This document shows positions 1 through 5,082 of a stretch of 11,541 nt of DNA, one piece after another. Every line of letters starts with the position of its first letter. Position 1 is the stretch's first letter. The position numbers and the translations under genes were made by a program. Origin of the DNA: Bacillota bacterium (GTDB lineage Bacteria; Bacillota; Clostridia; Peptostreptococcales; Anaerovoracaceae); assembly GCA_017936025.1 (NCBI GenBank), contig JAGBGL010000040.1, forward strand, positions 1 through 11,541, written 5' to 3'. Under the pieces are notes generated by a model. That model had not been told where the DNA came from and made no database searches. It worked only from the letters and a program-made list of their open reading frames with translations.

Positions 1-1028
1 CCTGTCAGTTTGAATGCATTACTGATATTGTCTGTTAAATATTCGATAACTGATGTAATTTCACCGTACTTCATTCTTGTAGGTCCGATTACACCTATCT
101 TTCCTGCCAGCTCACCGTTTACATGATATGTAGCTGTGATAACGCTGCAGTCCTTCATTGTGTCTTCCGTGTTTTCATGACCTATCGTGATCATCACGCC
201 GTTTTCTCTGTTTACCAGAGTTTTAGTAAAGTCTTCTTTCTTTCCGAGCATTTCAAGGAATGTCTTTGCCCTGTCTATATCACTGTTATACTCCGGAATA
301 GAGAAGATATTCGTAAGACCGTCCATGTACAGATTTACATCCAGCATCTGCTCTAAAGTTCTCATGAAGTTCGGCATTACATTCTGCGCCAGCCCTGACA
401 TGGCCTCCATATCTGTTCTGATGCTTTCAATGATATTAGTTGCCAGAGCTTCACTGATCGTCTTACCTCTGTAATTGTATGTCATTGTTTTGGACAGCAG
501 TTCAAGACTGTCTTCCGTATAAGGAACATTCAGTCTGAGGGCCGTGTTGGACACCTTTCCGCTGTCAGAGACGATCATCAGTACAACAGTCGTTTCATCA
601 ACCGGAAGCAGATTGATATACTTCAGTGTATCTCTCTCCTTCGTAGGCGTCATCGCAAAGGAAGTCAGATTCGTTATCTCTGACAATATCTTTGCCGCAT
701 GCTGCACTGTCTTTTCCAGTTCCATTACATTATCGTAAAGTTCATTGGAAATCGCAGTTTTCATTTCATCAGAAAGTTCGCTCTTTCCCATCATCTCGTT
801 AACGTACAGTCTGTAAGCCATCTCTGATGGAACTCTTCCTGCGGAAGTATGCGGATGCGTCAAGTATCCCATCTCCTCCAGATCAGCCATTTCGTTACGG
901 ATAGTGGCGGGGCTGATTCCCAGATCGAACTTTTTGGAAAGCGTTCTGGAACCAACCGGCTCTGCGGTTTTGATGAAGTCACTGATGATTGCCTGTAATA
1001 TTTTCAGCTTTCTTTCGCTTAAGTTCAT
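1..1028 (-). CDS. hrcA: Heat-inducible transcription repressor HrcA (3' end just outside window)
   Basis: HrcA represses class I heat-shock operons by binding CIRCE operators, and GroEL is known to help keep it folded and active. The reading frame is open from the ATG at 1028 to the left edge, giving 342 codons. HrcA proteins are usually about 340-350 aa, so only a few residues are missing. The N-terminus (MNLSERKLKILQAIISDF) and the segment around residues 25-70 (EPVGSRTLSKKF, SPATIRNEMADLEEMGYL, HTSAGRVPS) are the classic HrcA winged-helix DNA-binding region. The C-terminal part (GPTRMKYGEITSVIEYL near residues 319-335) is the conserved HrcA tail. The start is fixed by AGGAGG at 1036-1041, seven bases upstream. 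A SigA promoter and a perfect CIRCE lie just upstream, so autoregulation is expected. By synteny grpE and dnaK should follow beyond position 1. Identification is secure. Confidence 0.97.
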   Translation of the reverse strand, partial: MNLSERKLKILQAIISDFIKTAEPVGSRTLSKKFDLGISPATIRNEMADLEEMGYLTHPHTSAGRVPSEMAYRLYVNEMMGKSELSDEMKTAISNELYDNVMELEKTVQHAAKILSEITNLTSFAMTPTKERDTLKYINLLPVDETTVVLMIVSDSGKVSNTALRLNVPYTEDSLELLSKTMTYNYRGKTISEALATNIIESIRTDMEAMSGLAQNVMPNFMRTLEQMLDVNLYMDGLTNIFSIPEYNSDIDRAKTFLEMLGKKEDFTKTLVNRENGVMITIGHENTEDTMKDCSVITATYHVNGELAGKIGVIGPTRMKYGEITSVIEYLTDNISNAFKLT

Positions 1029-1042
1029 CTCAGTCCCTCCTG

Positions 1043-1069
1043 TTAGCACTCAACCACATCGAGTGCTAA
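1043..1069 (-). promoter_or_regulatory. CIRCE operator (HrcA binding site)
   Basis: The sequence is a perfect inverted repeat TTAGCACTC-N9-GAGTGCTAA, identical to the CIRCE consensus. It lies between the hrcA -10 box (1080-1085) and the hrcA ribosome binding site, where bound HrcA would block transcription. This predicts heat-inducible, autoregulated expression of hrcA and of any grpE-dnaK genes downstream. Confidence 0.97.
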
Positions 1070-1079
1070 TTACATTTTT

Positions 1080-1107
1080 ATTATACTAGTTTTCCTGGTA
1101 AAGTCAA
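1080..1107 (-). promoter_or_regulatory. SigA-type promoter of hrcA
   Basis: On the minus strand, TTGACT (1107-1102) is followed after 16 nt by a perfect TATAAT (1085-1080). The CIRCE element begins 10 nt downstream of the -10 box, at about the expected transcription start. This is the standard arrangement for a Firmicute hrcA operon. A second TTGACA lies farther upstream near 1136-1141 but has no convincing -10 partner. Confidence 0.88.
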
Positions 1108-1379
1108 CATTTATTCATTAATTATTTGTATTTTTTGTCAAGTTGTTTTGATTGCTAATTATGCCAATAAGACCGATTATCGGATGTTCTGTTTTTCTGC
1201 ACTGTTCCGATAATTTATTATCGGACAACACAGGTAATATATATTTCCGATAATCATTATCTCTTTATTATCGAAATTCATACACACCCGGCAAATTCCG
1301 ATAAAAAACTATCGAAAATACAAAATACGGTTTTAGCGGTTATATAAATGCCGCACTGCCAAAGCTCAAAATAAAAATA
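1108..1379. other. Non-coding region between MFS terminators and hrcA promoter
   Basis: This AT-rich stretch of about 270 bases holds no supported gene. The only small minus-strand frame (34 codons, 1281-1177) has no ribosome binding site and runs through the repeats. Its main content is the inverted repeat array described separately at 1172-1317. There is also a short GCGG...CCGC hairpin near 1336-1353 of unknown meaning. It lies directly upstream of the hrcA promoter, so it could be its upstream regulatory region, or a small-RNA or mobile-element remnant. Confidence 0.6.
1172..1317. repeat. Array of inverted CCGATAA / TTATCGG repeats
   Basis: Four inverted-repeat units lie within 146 bp. 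They are CCGAT-T-ATCGG (1173-1183); TCCGATAAT-TT-ATTATCGGA (1206-1225, perfect 9-bp arms); TTTCCGATAAT (1244-1254) paired with ATTATCGAAA (1267-1276); and TTCCGATA (1296-1303) paired with TATCGAAA (1310-1317). TTCCGATAA recurs at 1205, 1245 and 1296. The centres of paired half-sites are 11 bp apart in units 2 and 4 and 21 bp apart in unit 3, which is about one and two helical turns. The spacing suggests operator sites for a dimeric DNA-binding protein. Short RNA hairpins or a mobile-element remnant are alternatives. No regulator can be named. Confidence 0.75.
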
Positions 1380-1405
1380 CCCCCGGAACCTCAAGGCCCC
1401 AGGGG
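1380..1405 (-). terminator. Second (distal) terminator after the MFS gene
   Basis: On the minus strand CCCCTGGGGCC pairs with GGTTCCGGGGG to form an 11-bp stem (three G-U pairs) with a TTGA loop. It is followed by a T-rich tract (TATTTTTATTTT). This is a good intrinsic terminator about 45 nt beyond the MFS stop codon, behind a first terminator. Confidence 0.8.
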
Positions 1406-1414
1406 AGTTAACAC

Positions 1415-1443
1415 AAAAAACTCTGCACGAAGCAGAGTTTTTC
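1415..1443 (-). terminator. First terminator after the MFS gene
   Basis: AAACTCTGC and GCAGAGTTT form a 9-bp stem with a five-base TTCGT loop, followed on the minus strand by TTTTTT. The hairpin begins immediately after the MFS stop codon (1451-1449). The T-tracts on both sides mean it could act on either strand, but there is no plus-strand gene for it to serve. Confidence 0.88.
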
Positions 1444-1448
1444 AACTA

Positions 1449-2636
1449 TTAATGTTTAATTCTATTGATCAGTGCAACAATTATCAGCGTACCAATTACA
1501 GACAGCACCGAACTGATCCCCAGCAGTGTTGTTACCGAGAATGCATCCAGGATTATACCTCCCAGTACACTTCCGAATACGTTACCGACCGTTAACGCTA
1601 CCGTAAACACAGCCTGTCCGCGCACAGCTTCTCTCTTGTCCATGATGTGGTCGATAAAGCTTACCAGAGCCGGGAACAGCAGTCCGTAACCCAGTACCTG
1701 ATTCAGCTGCGCCAGGTAGATCATGAACATATTATTAGCTATGAACATCATTATGATCTTCAGACTGAAGAATACTGCAGCCACACGGAGCAGGAATACA
1801 TAAGAGAACTTTTCCTTAAGCCTGTTGAATCCCAGCATAGCCGGCATTTCGAATATGCTGAGCAGGAAAATTACAAAGCCCATCTGTTCAGTGTTTCCGC
1901 CGATATTTTCAACGATCTGGATAGTAAAGTTTTCTACAATAACGTTTCCGAAGAAAAGCAGCACTATGCCCAGACTCATGATCATGAACACTTTGTTTCT
2001 CTGAACAAATTCAGCAAGACCGATGGCTTCCACCTCTTCTTCCTGCTGCTGTTCAACAACGCCGTTCTGTGTGACCTGTTTATAATGTTTTTCTGTAATG
2101 AATATCGCGATCGTCATGATAGTCAGGTTGATGAGACCTACATACATAATCATATTAGGGCTAAACCAGGAAACCAGGTATCCCATAACGAATGCGAGCG
2201 TACCTCCGGCCAGGGACCCCATGCTTCGTCCGAGACCATAGCTTACGTTATGTCCGCCTTCACTGAGATAAAAACTCAGCGCATTTACGAACGGATGCAT
2301 CGTTGTATGTCCAATAATAAGAGCTATGTAAGCGATCGTCAGCGCCAGAGATTTTTCCCCGATCAGAAGGATCGCAATAACCAGAACATACATAACTGCG
2401 ATCAGAGTTTTCATCACTGTTATATTTGTGATACGCTGGATCTTGTCCGTGATATTCGCAACGCCTGTTTCCAGGAAAATAGCAAGCACACTTCCCAGTG
2501 CAATAACAAGGCCGATAGTCGAGTTTGTGTATCCTTTATCCAGCATGAATACTGATACGAAGATTCCGGCAGTTGAATACAACATCCAGAAGGTCGCCTG
2601 AATAATACTAAAGTCTAAATTGAGTTTTCTCTGCAT
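1449..2636 (-). CDS. MFS transporter (MFS_1-like family), substrate unknown
   Basis: A 395-residue polytopic membrane protein with about 12 hydrophobic segments, typical length for the major facilitator superfamily. The segment LNLDFSIIQATFWMLYSTAG at the N-terminus resembles the first helix of the LacY/phenylpropionate-transporter-like group (MFS_1_like). A charged D..R loop (ANITDKIQR) follows the second helix, and the central cytoplasmic loop between helices 6 and 7 is rich in Gln and Glu. The frame could be read 22 codons further upstream, but that extension is hydrophilic, overlaps the preceding gene and is not transporter-like, so the ATG at 2636 is chosen. It lies 2 nt after the stop codon of the YeiH-type permease, so the two are almost certainly co-transcribed and translationally coupled. 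Two tandem terminators follow. The family is clear, the substrate is not. Confidence 0.88.
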   Translation of the reverse strand: MQRKLNLDFSIIQATFWMLYSTAGIFVSVFMLDKGYTNSTIGLVIALGSVLAIFLETGVANITDKIQRITNITVMKTLIAVMYVLVIAILLIGEKSLALTIAYIALIIGHTTMHPFVNALSFYLSEGGHNVSYGLGRSMGSLAGGTLAFVMGYLVSWFSPNMIMYVGLINLTIMTIAIFITEKHYKQVTQNGVVEQQQEEEVEAIGLAEFVQRNKVFMIMSLGIVLLFFGNVIVENFTIQIVENIGGNTEQMGFVIFLLSIFEMPAMLGFNRLKEKFSYVFLLRVAAVFFSLKIIMMFIANNMFMIYLAQLNQVLGYGLLFPALVSFIDHIMDKREAVRGQAVFTVALTVGNVFGSVLGGIILDAFSVTTLLGISSVLSVIGTLIIVALINRIKH

Positions 2637-2638
2637 AA

Positions 2639-3646
2639 TTAAATCATCCCTATCATCTTCTGTACTATTAATGAAACCACTGCCACAACGAACCAGCAGC
2701 AAAGACCGAGACAGATCGGCTTAAGACCGTTGGTCAGCAGTTTTTTAAGATTTGTATTGAGTCCGATGGCTGTCATTGCCATTACGATCATGAATTTACC
2801 GATCATCACCAGCGTCTGCGGAAGTCCTTCCGGCAACGCGATGAATGTATTGATTATTGCTGTCAGCACAAAGCCCAACACGAACCACGGAAAAATCTTT
2901 TTAATACTGTAATTGTTTCCTTCAGCACTCATAGTTTTACGCGTAGTGTAAACTGCCAGCACTAAAGTGATCGGAACGATCATCAGTGTACGCGTCAGCT
3001 TTACAATTGTCGCGAATGCCAGGGCCGTATTGTTTCCTGCAGCTGAACTCCAGGAAGCCCCTGCCGCTACTACTGATGAAGTATCATTGATCGCAGTTCC
3101 TGCCCACATGCCGAATCCTGTATCGGAAAGTCCGATAAGATGACCCAGCGGCGGGAATATGAACACAGCGATAATATTAAATAAGAAAATAGTTGATATT
3201 GCCTGCGCGACTTCTTCATCATTGGCGCGGATAACAGGTGCCGTCGCCGCAATGGCAGAACCGCCGCATATGGAAGTACCCACGCCTATCAGGCATGTCG
3301 TCTTTCCATCGATCTTCATTGCCTTTCCCACAAAATATGCAGTTATAAAGGAAGCTGACAATGTGAAAACCATTACCGCCAGCGACTGTCCGCCGACCTT
3401 TATCACATTGAACAGGTTCATTTCAAACCCCAGCAGGATGATCGACCACTGCAGGATCTTCTTCGAAGTGAATTTGATGCCTGCTTCCATACTTTCCGGT
3501 CTTCTCGCAAGTGCAATTATCATCCCAAACAGGATACCGAATACCGGCCCGCCTATCACCGGGATCGCCCTTCCCAGAAGCCATGCCGGGACTGCTATCA
3601 GAAAACAGAGCAGAAGCCCGGGTCCTTTTTTTCTAAAAAAATCCAT
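2639..3646 (-). CDS. YeiH/UPF0324 family permease (putative sulfate exporter family)
   Basis: A 335-residue membrane protein with about 10 hydrophobic segments. It carries the hallmark GVGTSICGGSAIAA (residues 121-134), followed by a region with GMWAGTAINDTSSVVAAG (residues 179-196). These place it in UPF0324/Cons_hypoth698, the YeiH family, which is annotated in databases as putative sulfate exporters; experimental evidence of function is thin. The ATG at 3646 is preceded by AGAAGG at 6-nt spacing, so it is preferred over an in-frame TTG at 3673 that has no ribosome binding site. It starts its own unit after the tag terminator and is followed after 2 nt by an MFS permease gene. Family assignment is strong; the transported compound is unknown. 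Confidence 0.9.
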   Translation of the reverse strand: MDFFRKKGPGLLLCFLIAVPAWLLGRAIPVIGGPVFGILFGMIIALARRPESMEAGIKFTSKKILQWSIILLGFEMNLFNVIKVGGQSLAVMVFTLSASFITAYFVGKAMKIDGKTTCLIGVGTSICGGSAIAATAPVIRANDEEVAQAISTIFLFNIIAVFIFPPLGHLIGLSDTGFGMWAGTAINDTSSVVAAGASWSSAAGNNTALAFATIVKLTRTLMIVPITLVLAVYTTRKTMSAEGNNYSIKKIFPWFVLGFVLTAIINTFIALPEGLPQTLVMIGKFMIVMAMTAIGLNTNLKKLLTNGLKPICLGLCCWFVVAVVSLIVQKMIGMI

Positions 3647-3681
3647 ATATAGCCTTCTTTCTAAATTTGTCAACGGAATAT

Positions 3682-3709
3682 ATTATGCCACAAAACCACG
3701 CAGAATTAA
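3682..3709 (-). promoter_or_regulatory. Possible promoter of the YeiH-MFS operon
   Basis: On the minus strand CATAAT (3687-3682) is preceded by TGG, giving an extended -10 (TGnCATAAT). A weak -35-like TTAATT lies 16 nt upstream (3709-3704). It falls between the tag terminator and the permease start, where a promoter is needed. The -35 match is poor, so the call is tentative. Confidence 0.4.
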
Positions 3710-3714
3710 ATACC

Positions 3715-3743
3715 AAAAGAAAAAGTCGGCATTACACCGACTC
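3715..3743 (-). terminator. Terminator of tag, with the stop codon in its loop
   Basis: On the minus strand AGTCGG-TGTAATG-CCGACT forms a 6-bp stem with a 7-base loop, followed by TTTTTCTTTT. The TAA stop codon of tag (3734-3732) lies inside the loop, and the last codons of the gene form the upstream arm. It separates the toxin-antitoxin-tag unit from the transporter operon. Confidence 0.85.
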
Positions 3744-4295
3744 ATGTTTTTTATACTTATAACACCCATCTTCATGTGAATTTATCACACCGGTCGCCTG
3801 CAGATACGAGTAAATGATCGTGCTTCCTACAAATGTCATGCCTCTCTTTTTTAAATCTTTCGAGATTTTATCTGACAGTTCAGATGTCACTTTGTCGTTT
3901 TCATAAATAATCTCGCCATTTGTCCAGCCCCAGATGTAATCTGAAAAACTGCCGAACTCAGACTGGATCTCTTTGAATACATTAGCATTCTTCACCGCCG
4001 CATTCACTTTTCTTCTATTCCGGACAATCCCCTTGTCCTGCAGCAGCTCATCGATTTTCTCCTGACCGTAACCAGCCACTTTATCCAAATCGAACCCATC
4101 AAATGCTGCGCGGAAGTTTTCGCGCTTATTCAGAATAGTTTCCCATGACAACCCCGCCTGGAAGCCCTCCAGGATCAGCAATTCAAATAAAGCATGATCA
4201 TCATGACAAGGCACGCCCCACTCATTGTCATGATAATCCACGTATACAGGATTATTCACATTACACCATACGCATCTCTTGTTAATCTCTCTCAT
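3732..4295 (-). CDS. tag: DNA-3-methyladenine glycosylase I
   Basis: Tag removes 3-methyladenine from alkylated DNA, starting base excision repair in the cytoplasm. The protein is 187 aa, the same as E. coli Tag. The N-terminus (RCVWC...YHDNEWGVP) and the core (LEGFQAGLSWETIL; KRENFRAAF; KKRGMTFVGSTIIYSYLQATG) match the family throughout. The residues that bind the structural zinc in E. coli Tag have counterparts here: Cys8, His22, His174 and Cys178. The base-pocket residues are also present (Tyr21, Glu43, Trp51). AAGGA lies 6 nt before the ATG. The gene begins 63 nt after the toxin stop codon with no clear promoter between them, so it is probably read through from the toxin-antitoxin promoter. 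It ends in its own terminator. Identification is secure. Confidence 0.97.
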   Translation of the reverse strand: MREINKRCVWCNVNNPVYVDYHDNEWGVPCHDDHALFELLILEGFQAGLSWETILNKRENFRAAFDGFDLDKVAGYGQEKIDELLQDKGIVRNRRKVNAAVKNANVFKEIQSEFGSFSDYIWGWTNGEIIYENDKVTSELSDKISKDLKKRGMTFVGSTIIYSYLQATGVINSHEDGCYKYKKHESV

Positions 4296-4327
4296 TTTTT
4301 CCTTATCTATCCCAATTAGACTTACAC

Positions 4328-4349
4328 TCTAAAACCATACCGTTACATA
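4328..4349. repeat. Imperfect direct repeat, copy 1 (core TACCGTTAC)
   Basis: This 22-nt stretch (TCTAAAACC..TACCGTTACATA) matches 5027-5047 at about 18 of 22 aligned positions, in the same orientation, including an exact 9-bp core at 4338-4346. It lies between the toxin stop codon and tag. The pair brackets the toxin-antitoxin module, as a target or attachment-site duplication might, but the match is short enough that chance is possible. Confidence 0.45.
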
Positions 4350-4358
4350 TCTTTTTTT

Positions 4359-4649
4359 CTACTTGCTGAATAAATCATTGTGTGTACCCGTTCTTGTTAA
4401 TGACAAAATCAGCTGATCATCTTTGATTTTATACATTAACAGCCAATCGGGTTTTATATGGCATTCCCTGAAACCTTCAAATTCTCCAATTAATGCATGA
4501 TCTTTATACTTTTTATCAAGCACTTCCCCTCTTGCCAGAGAAGCAATCACTTCATCAAGTAAAGAGATTTTCATACCCCGCTTTATCATTTTCTTATAAT
4601 CTCTTTTAAATTGATTAGTAAAGCTTACTGTATATCTAAGATTATCCAT
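4359..4649 (-). CDS. YafQ-family mRNA interferase toxin (RelE/ParE superfamily)
   Basis: A 96-residue basic protein of the RelE/ParE fold, closest to YafQ, a ribosome-dependent endoribonuclease that cleaves mRNA and stops translation until neutralised by its antitoxin. The YafQ active-site set is intact: His51 (KDHAL), His64 and Asp68 (ECHIKPDW), His90 and Phe94 (GTHNDLF), numbered from the chosen start. The ATG at 4649 overlaps the antitoxin stop codon (ATGGATAA, 8 nt), the usual translational coupling. An in-frame TTG at 4664 would add five residues, but no ribosome binding site favours it. The conserved catalytic residues suggest the toxin is active and must be balanced by the preceding gene. 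Confidence 0.93.
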   Translation of the reverse strand: MDNLRYTVSFTNQFKRDYKKMIKRGMKISLLDEVIASLARGEVLDKKYKDHALIGEFEGFRECHIKPDWLLMYKIKDDQLILSLTRTGTHNDLFSK

Positions 4650-4923
4650 CTTTAAGTACTGCAAACAGTTCCTCTAAATCATTATATTTTTTTACATTTG
4701 GATCATTTATTATATTCTGTGTTTCAAGAATTGCCGCAATTGTGTCTGTATTAGGTTTTCTTACAGTTATATCAAATGGAATACCACCATTTCTGATAGA
4801 CTGTCTTACAAAAATATTAAATGCGGTGGAAAGATTCATCCCTAATTCAGCAAATAAAGCCTCTGCCTGAGCCTTTAATTCCGAGTCCATTCTAATACTG
4901 ATATTAGTAGTAGTTCCTGCCAT
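4642..4923 (-). CDS. RelB/DinJ-family antitoxin
   Basis: A 93-residue protein with an N-terminal ribbon-helix-helix DNA-binding region: beta strand NISIRMD at residues 7-13, then the helix KAQAEALFAELGM. It is followed by the DinJ signature LSTAFNIFVRQSIRNGGIPFD (residues 31-51 region). The C-terminal acidic tail (NDPNVKKYNDLEELFAVLKDG) is the likely toxin-wrapping segment. Antitoxins of this family neutralise the toxin by direct binding and, with it, repress their own promoter. AAGGAG at 4937-4932 supports the ATG at 4923. The gene overlaps the toxin gene by 8 nt and has its own promoter with a small palindrome over the -10 box. Base composition is notably AT-rich, suggesting horizontal origin. 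Confidence 0.95.
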   Translation of the reverse strand: MAGTTTNISIRMDSELKAQAEALFAELGMNLSTAFNIFVRQSIRNGGIPFDITVRKPNTDTIAAILETQNIINDPNVKKYNDLEELFAVLKDG

Positions 4924-4942
4924 ACTCTCAACTCCTTTCTCT

Positions 4943-4975
4943 ATACATTGTATGTCATTTGCACGAAAATATCAA
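4943..4975 (-). promoter_or_regulatory. Promoter and probable operator of the toxin-antitoxin module
   Basis: TTGATA (4975-4970) and TACAAT (4952-4947) are separated by exactly 17 nt on the minus strand, a good SigA promoter. The 11-bp palindrome ATACA-T-TGTAT (4943-4953) covers the -10 box and is a plausible operator for the ribbon-helix-helix antitoxin. A start site near 4940 would give a very short leader before the AAGGAG. Confidence 0.8.
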
Positions 4976-4998
4976 TATATTATACGAAATTAAACATA

Positions 4999-5027
4999 TA
5001 AAAAAACGGAGACCTGAATCTCCGTTT
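4999..5027 (-). terminator. Terminator of the lepA-hemW-glpK-exporter unit
   Basis: AAACGGAGA and TCTCCGTTT form a perfect 9-bp stem around a 6-base loop, followed on the minus strand by a run of seven T. It lies about 55 nt beyond the exporter stop codon and just before the toxin-antitoxin promoter. Confidence 0.9.
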
Positions 5028-5047
5028 CTAAACTCTACCGTTACGTA
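5027..5047. repeat. Imperfect direct repeat, copy 2 (core TACCGTTAC)
   Basis: This is the partner of the repeat at 4328-4349, with the exact core TACCGTTAC at 5036-5044. It overlaps a perfect 12-bp palindrome CGTTACGTAACG (5039-5050). It sits between the exporter stop codon and its terminator hairpin, so the terminator lies inside the interval bracketed by the two copies. Confidence 0.45.
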
Positions 5048-5082
5048 ACGTTTCACAAAAATATATAACTCACGCTCAGCAG

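Noticed and set aside
1136..1141. Second promoter for hrcA starting with TTGACA
   Set aside because: The -35 is perfect but no acceptable -10 lies 16-18 nt downstream, while the nearer promoter is nearly perfect.
1177..1281. 34-codon minus-strand frame inside the repeat array
   Set aside because: No ribosome binding site, and its sequence is dictated by the inverted repeats.
1172..1317. Interpretation of the repeat array as a CRISPR
   Set aside because: Units are short, imperfect palindromes with unequal spacing and no uniform spacers; no cas genes are present.
1647..2555. Plus-strand open frame of 302 codons opposite the MFS gene
   Set aside because: It is antisense to a clear 12-helix transporter, its product is His/Gln/Tyr-rich without known motifs, and no promoter or ribosome binding site supports it.
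2639..3673. Upstream TTG start for the YeiH permease
   Set aside because: The TTG at 3673 has no ribosome binding site, while the ATG at 3646 has AGAAGG at good spacing and a normal family N-terminus.
3159..3779. Plus-strand open frame of 206 codons opposite the YeiH gene
   Set aside because: It runs through the complementary strand of the conserved YeiH signature and across the tag terminator; no independent support.
4296..4358. Separate promoter for tag
   Set aside because: Only a TCTAAT-like -10 without a matching -35 could be seen, too weak to call.
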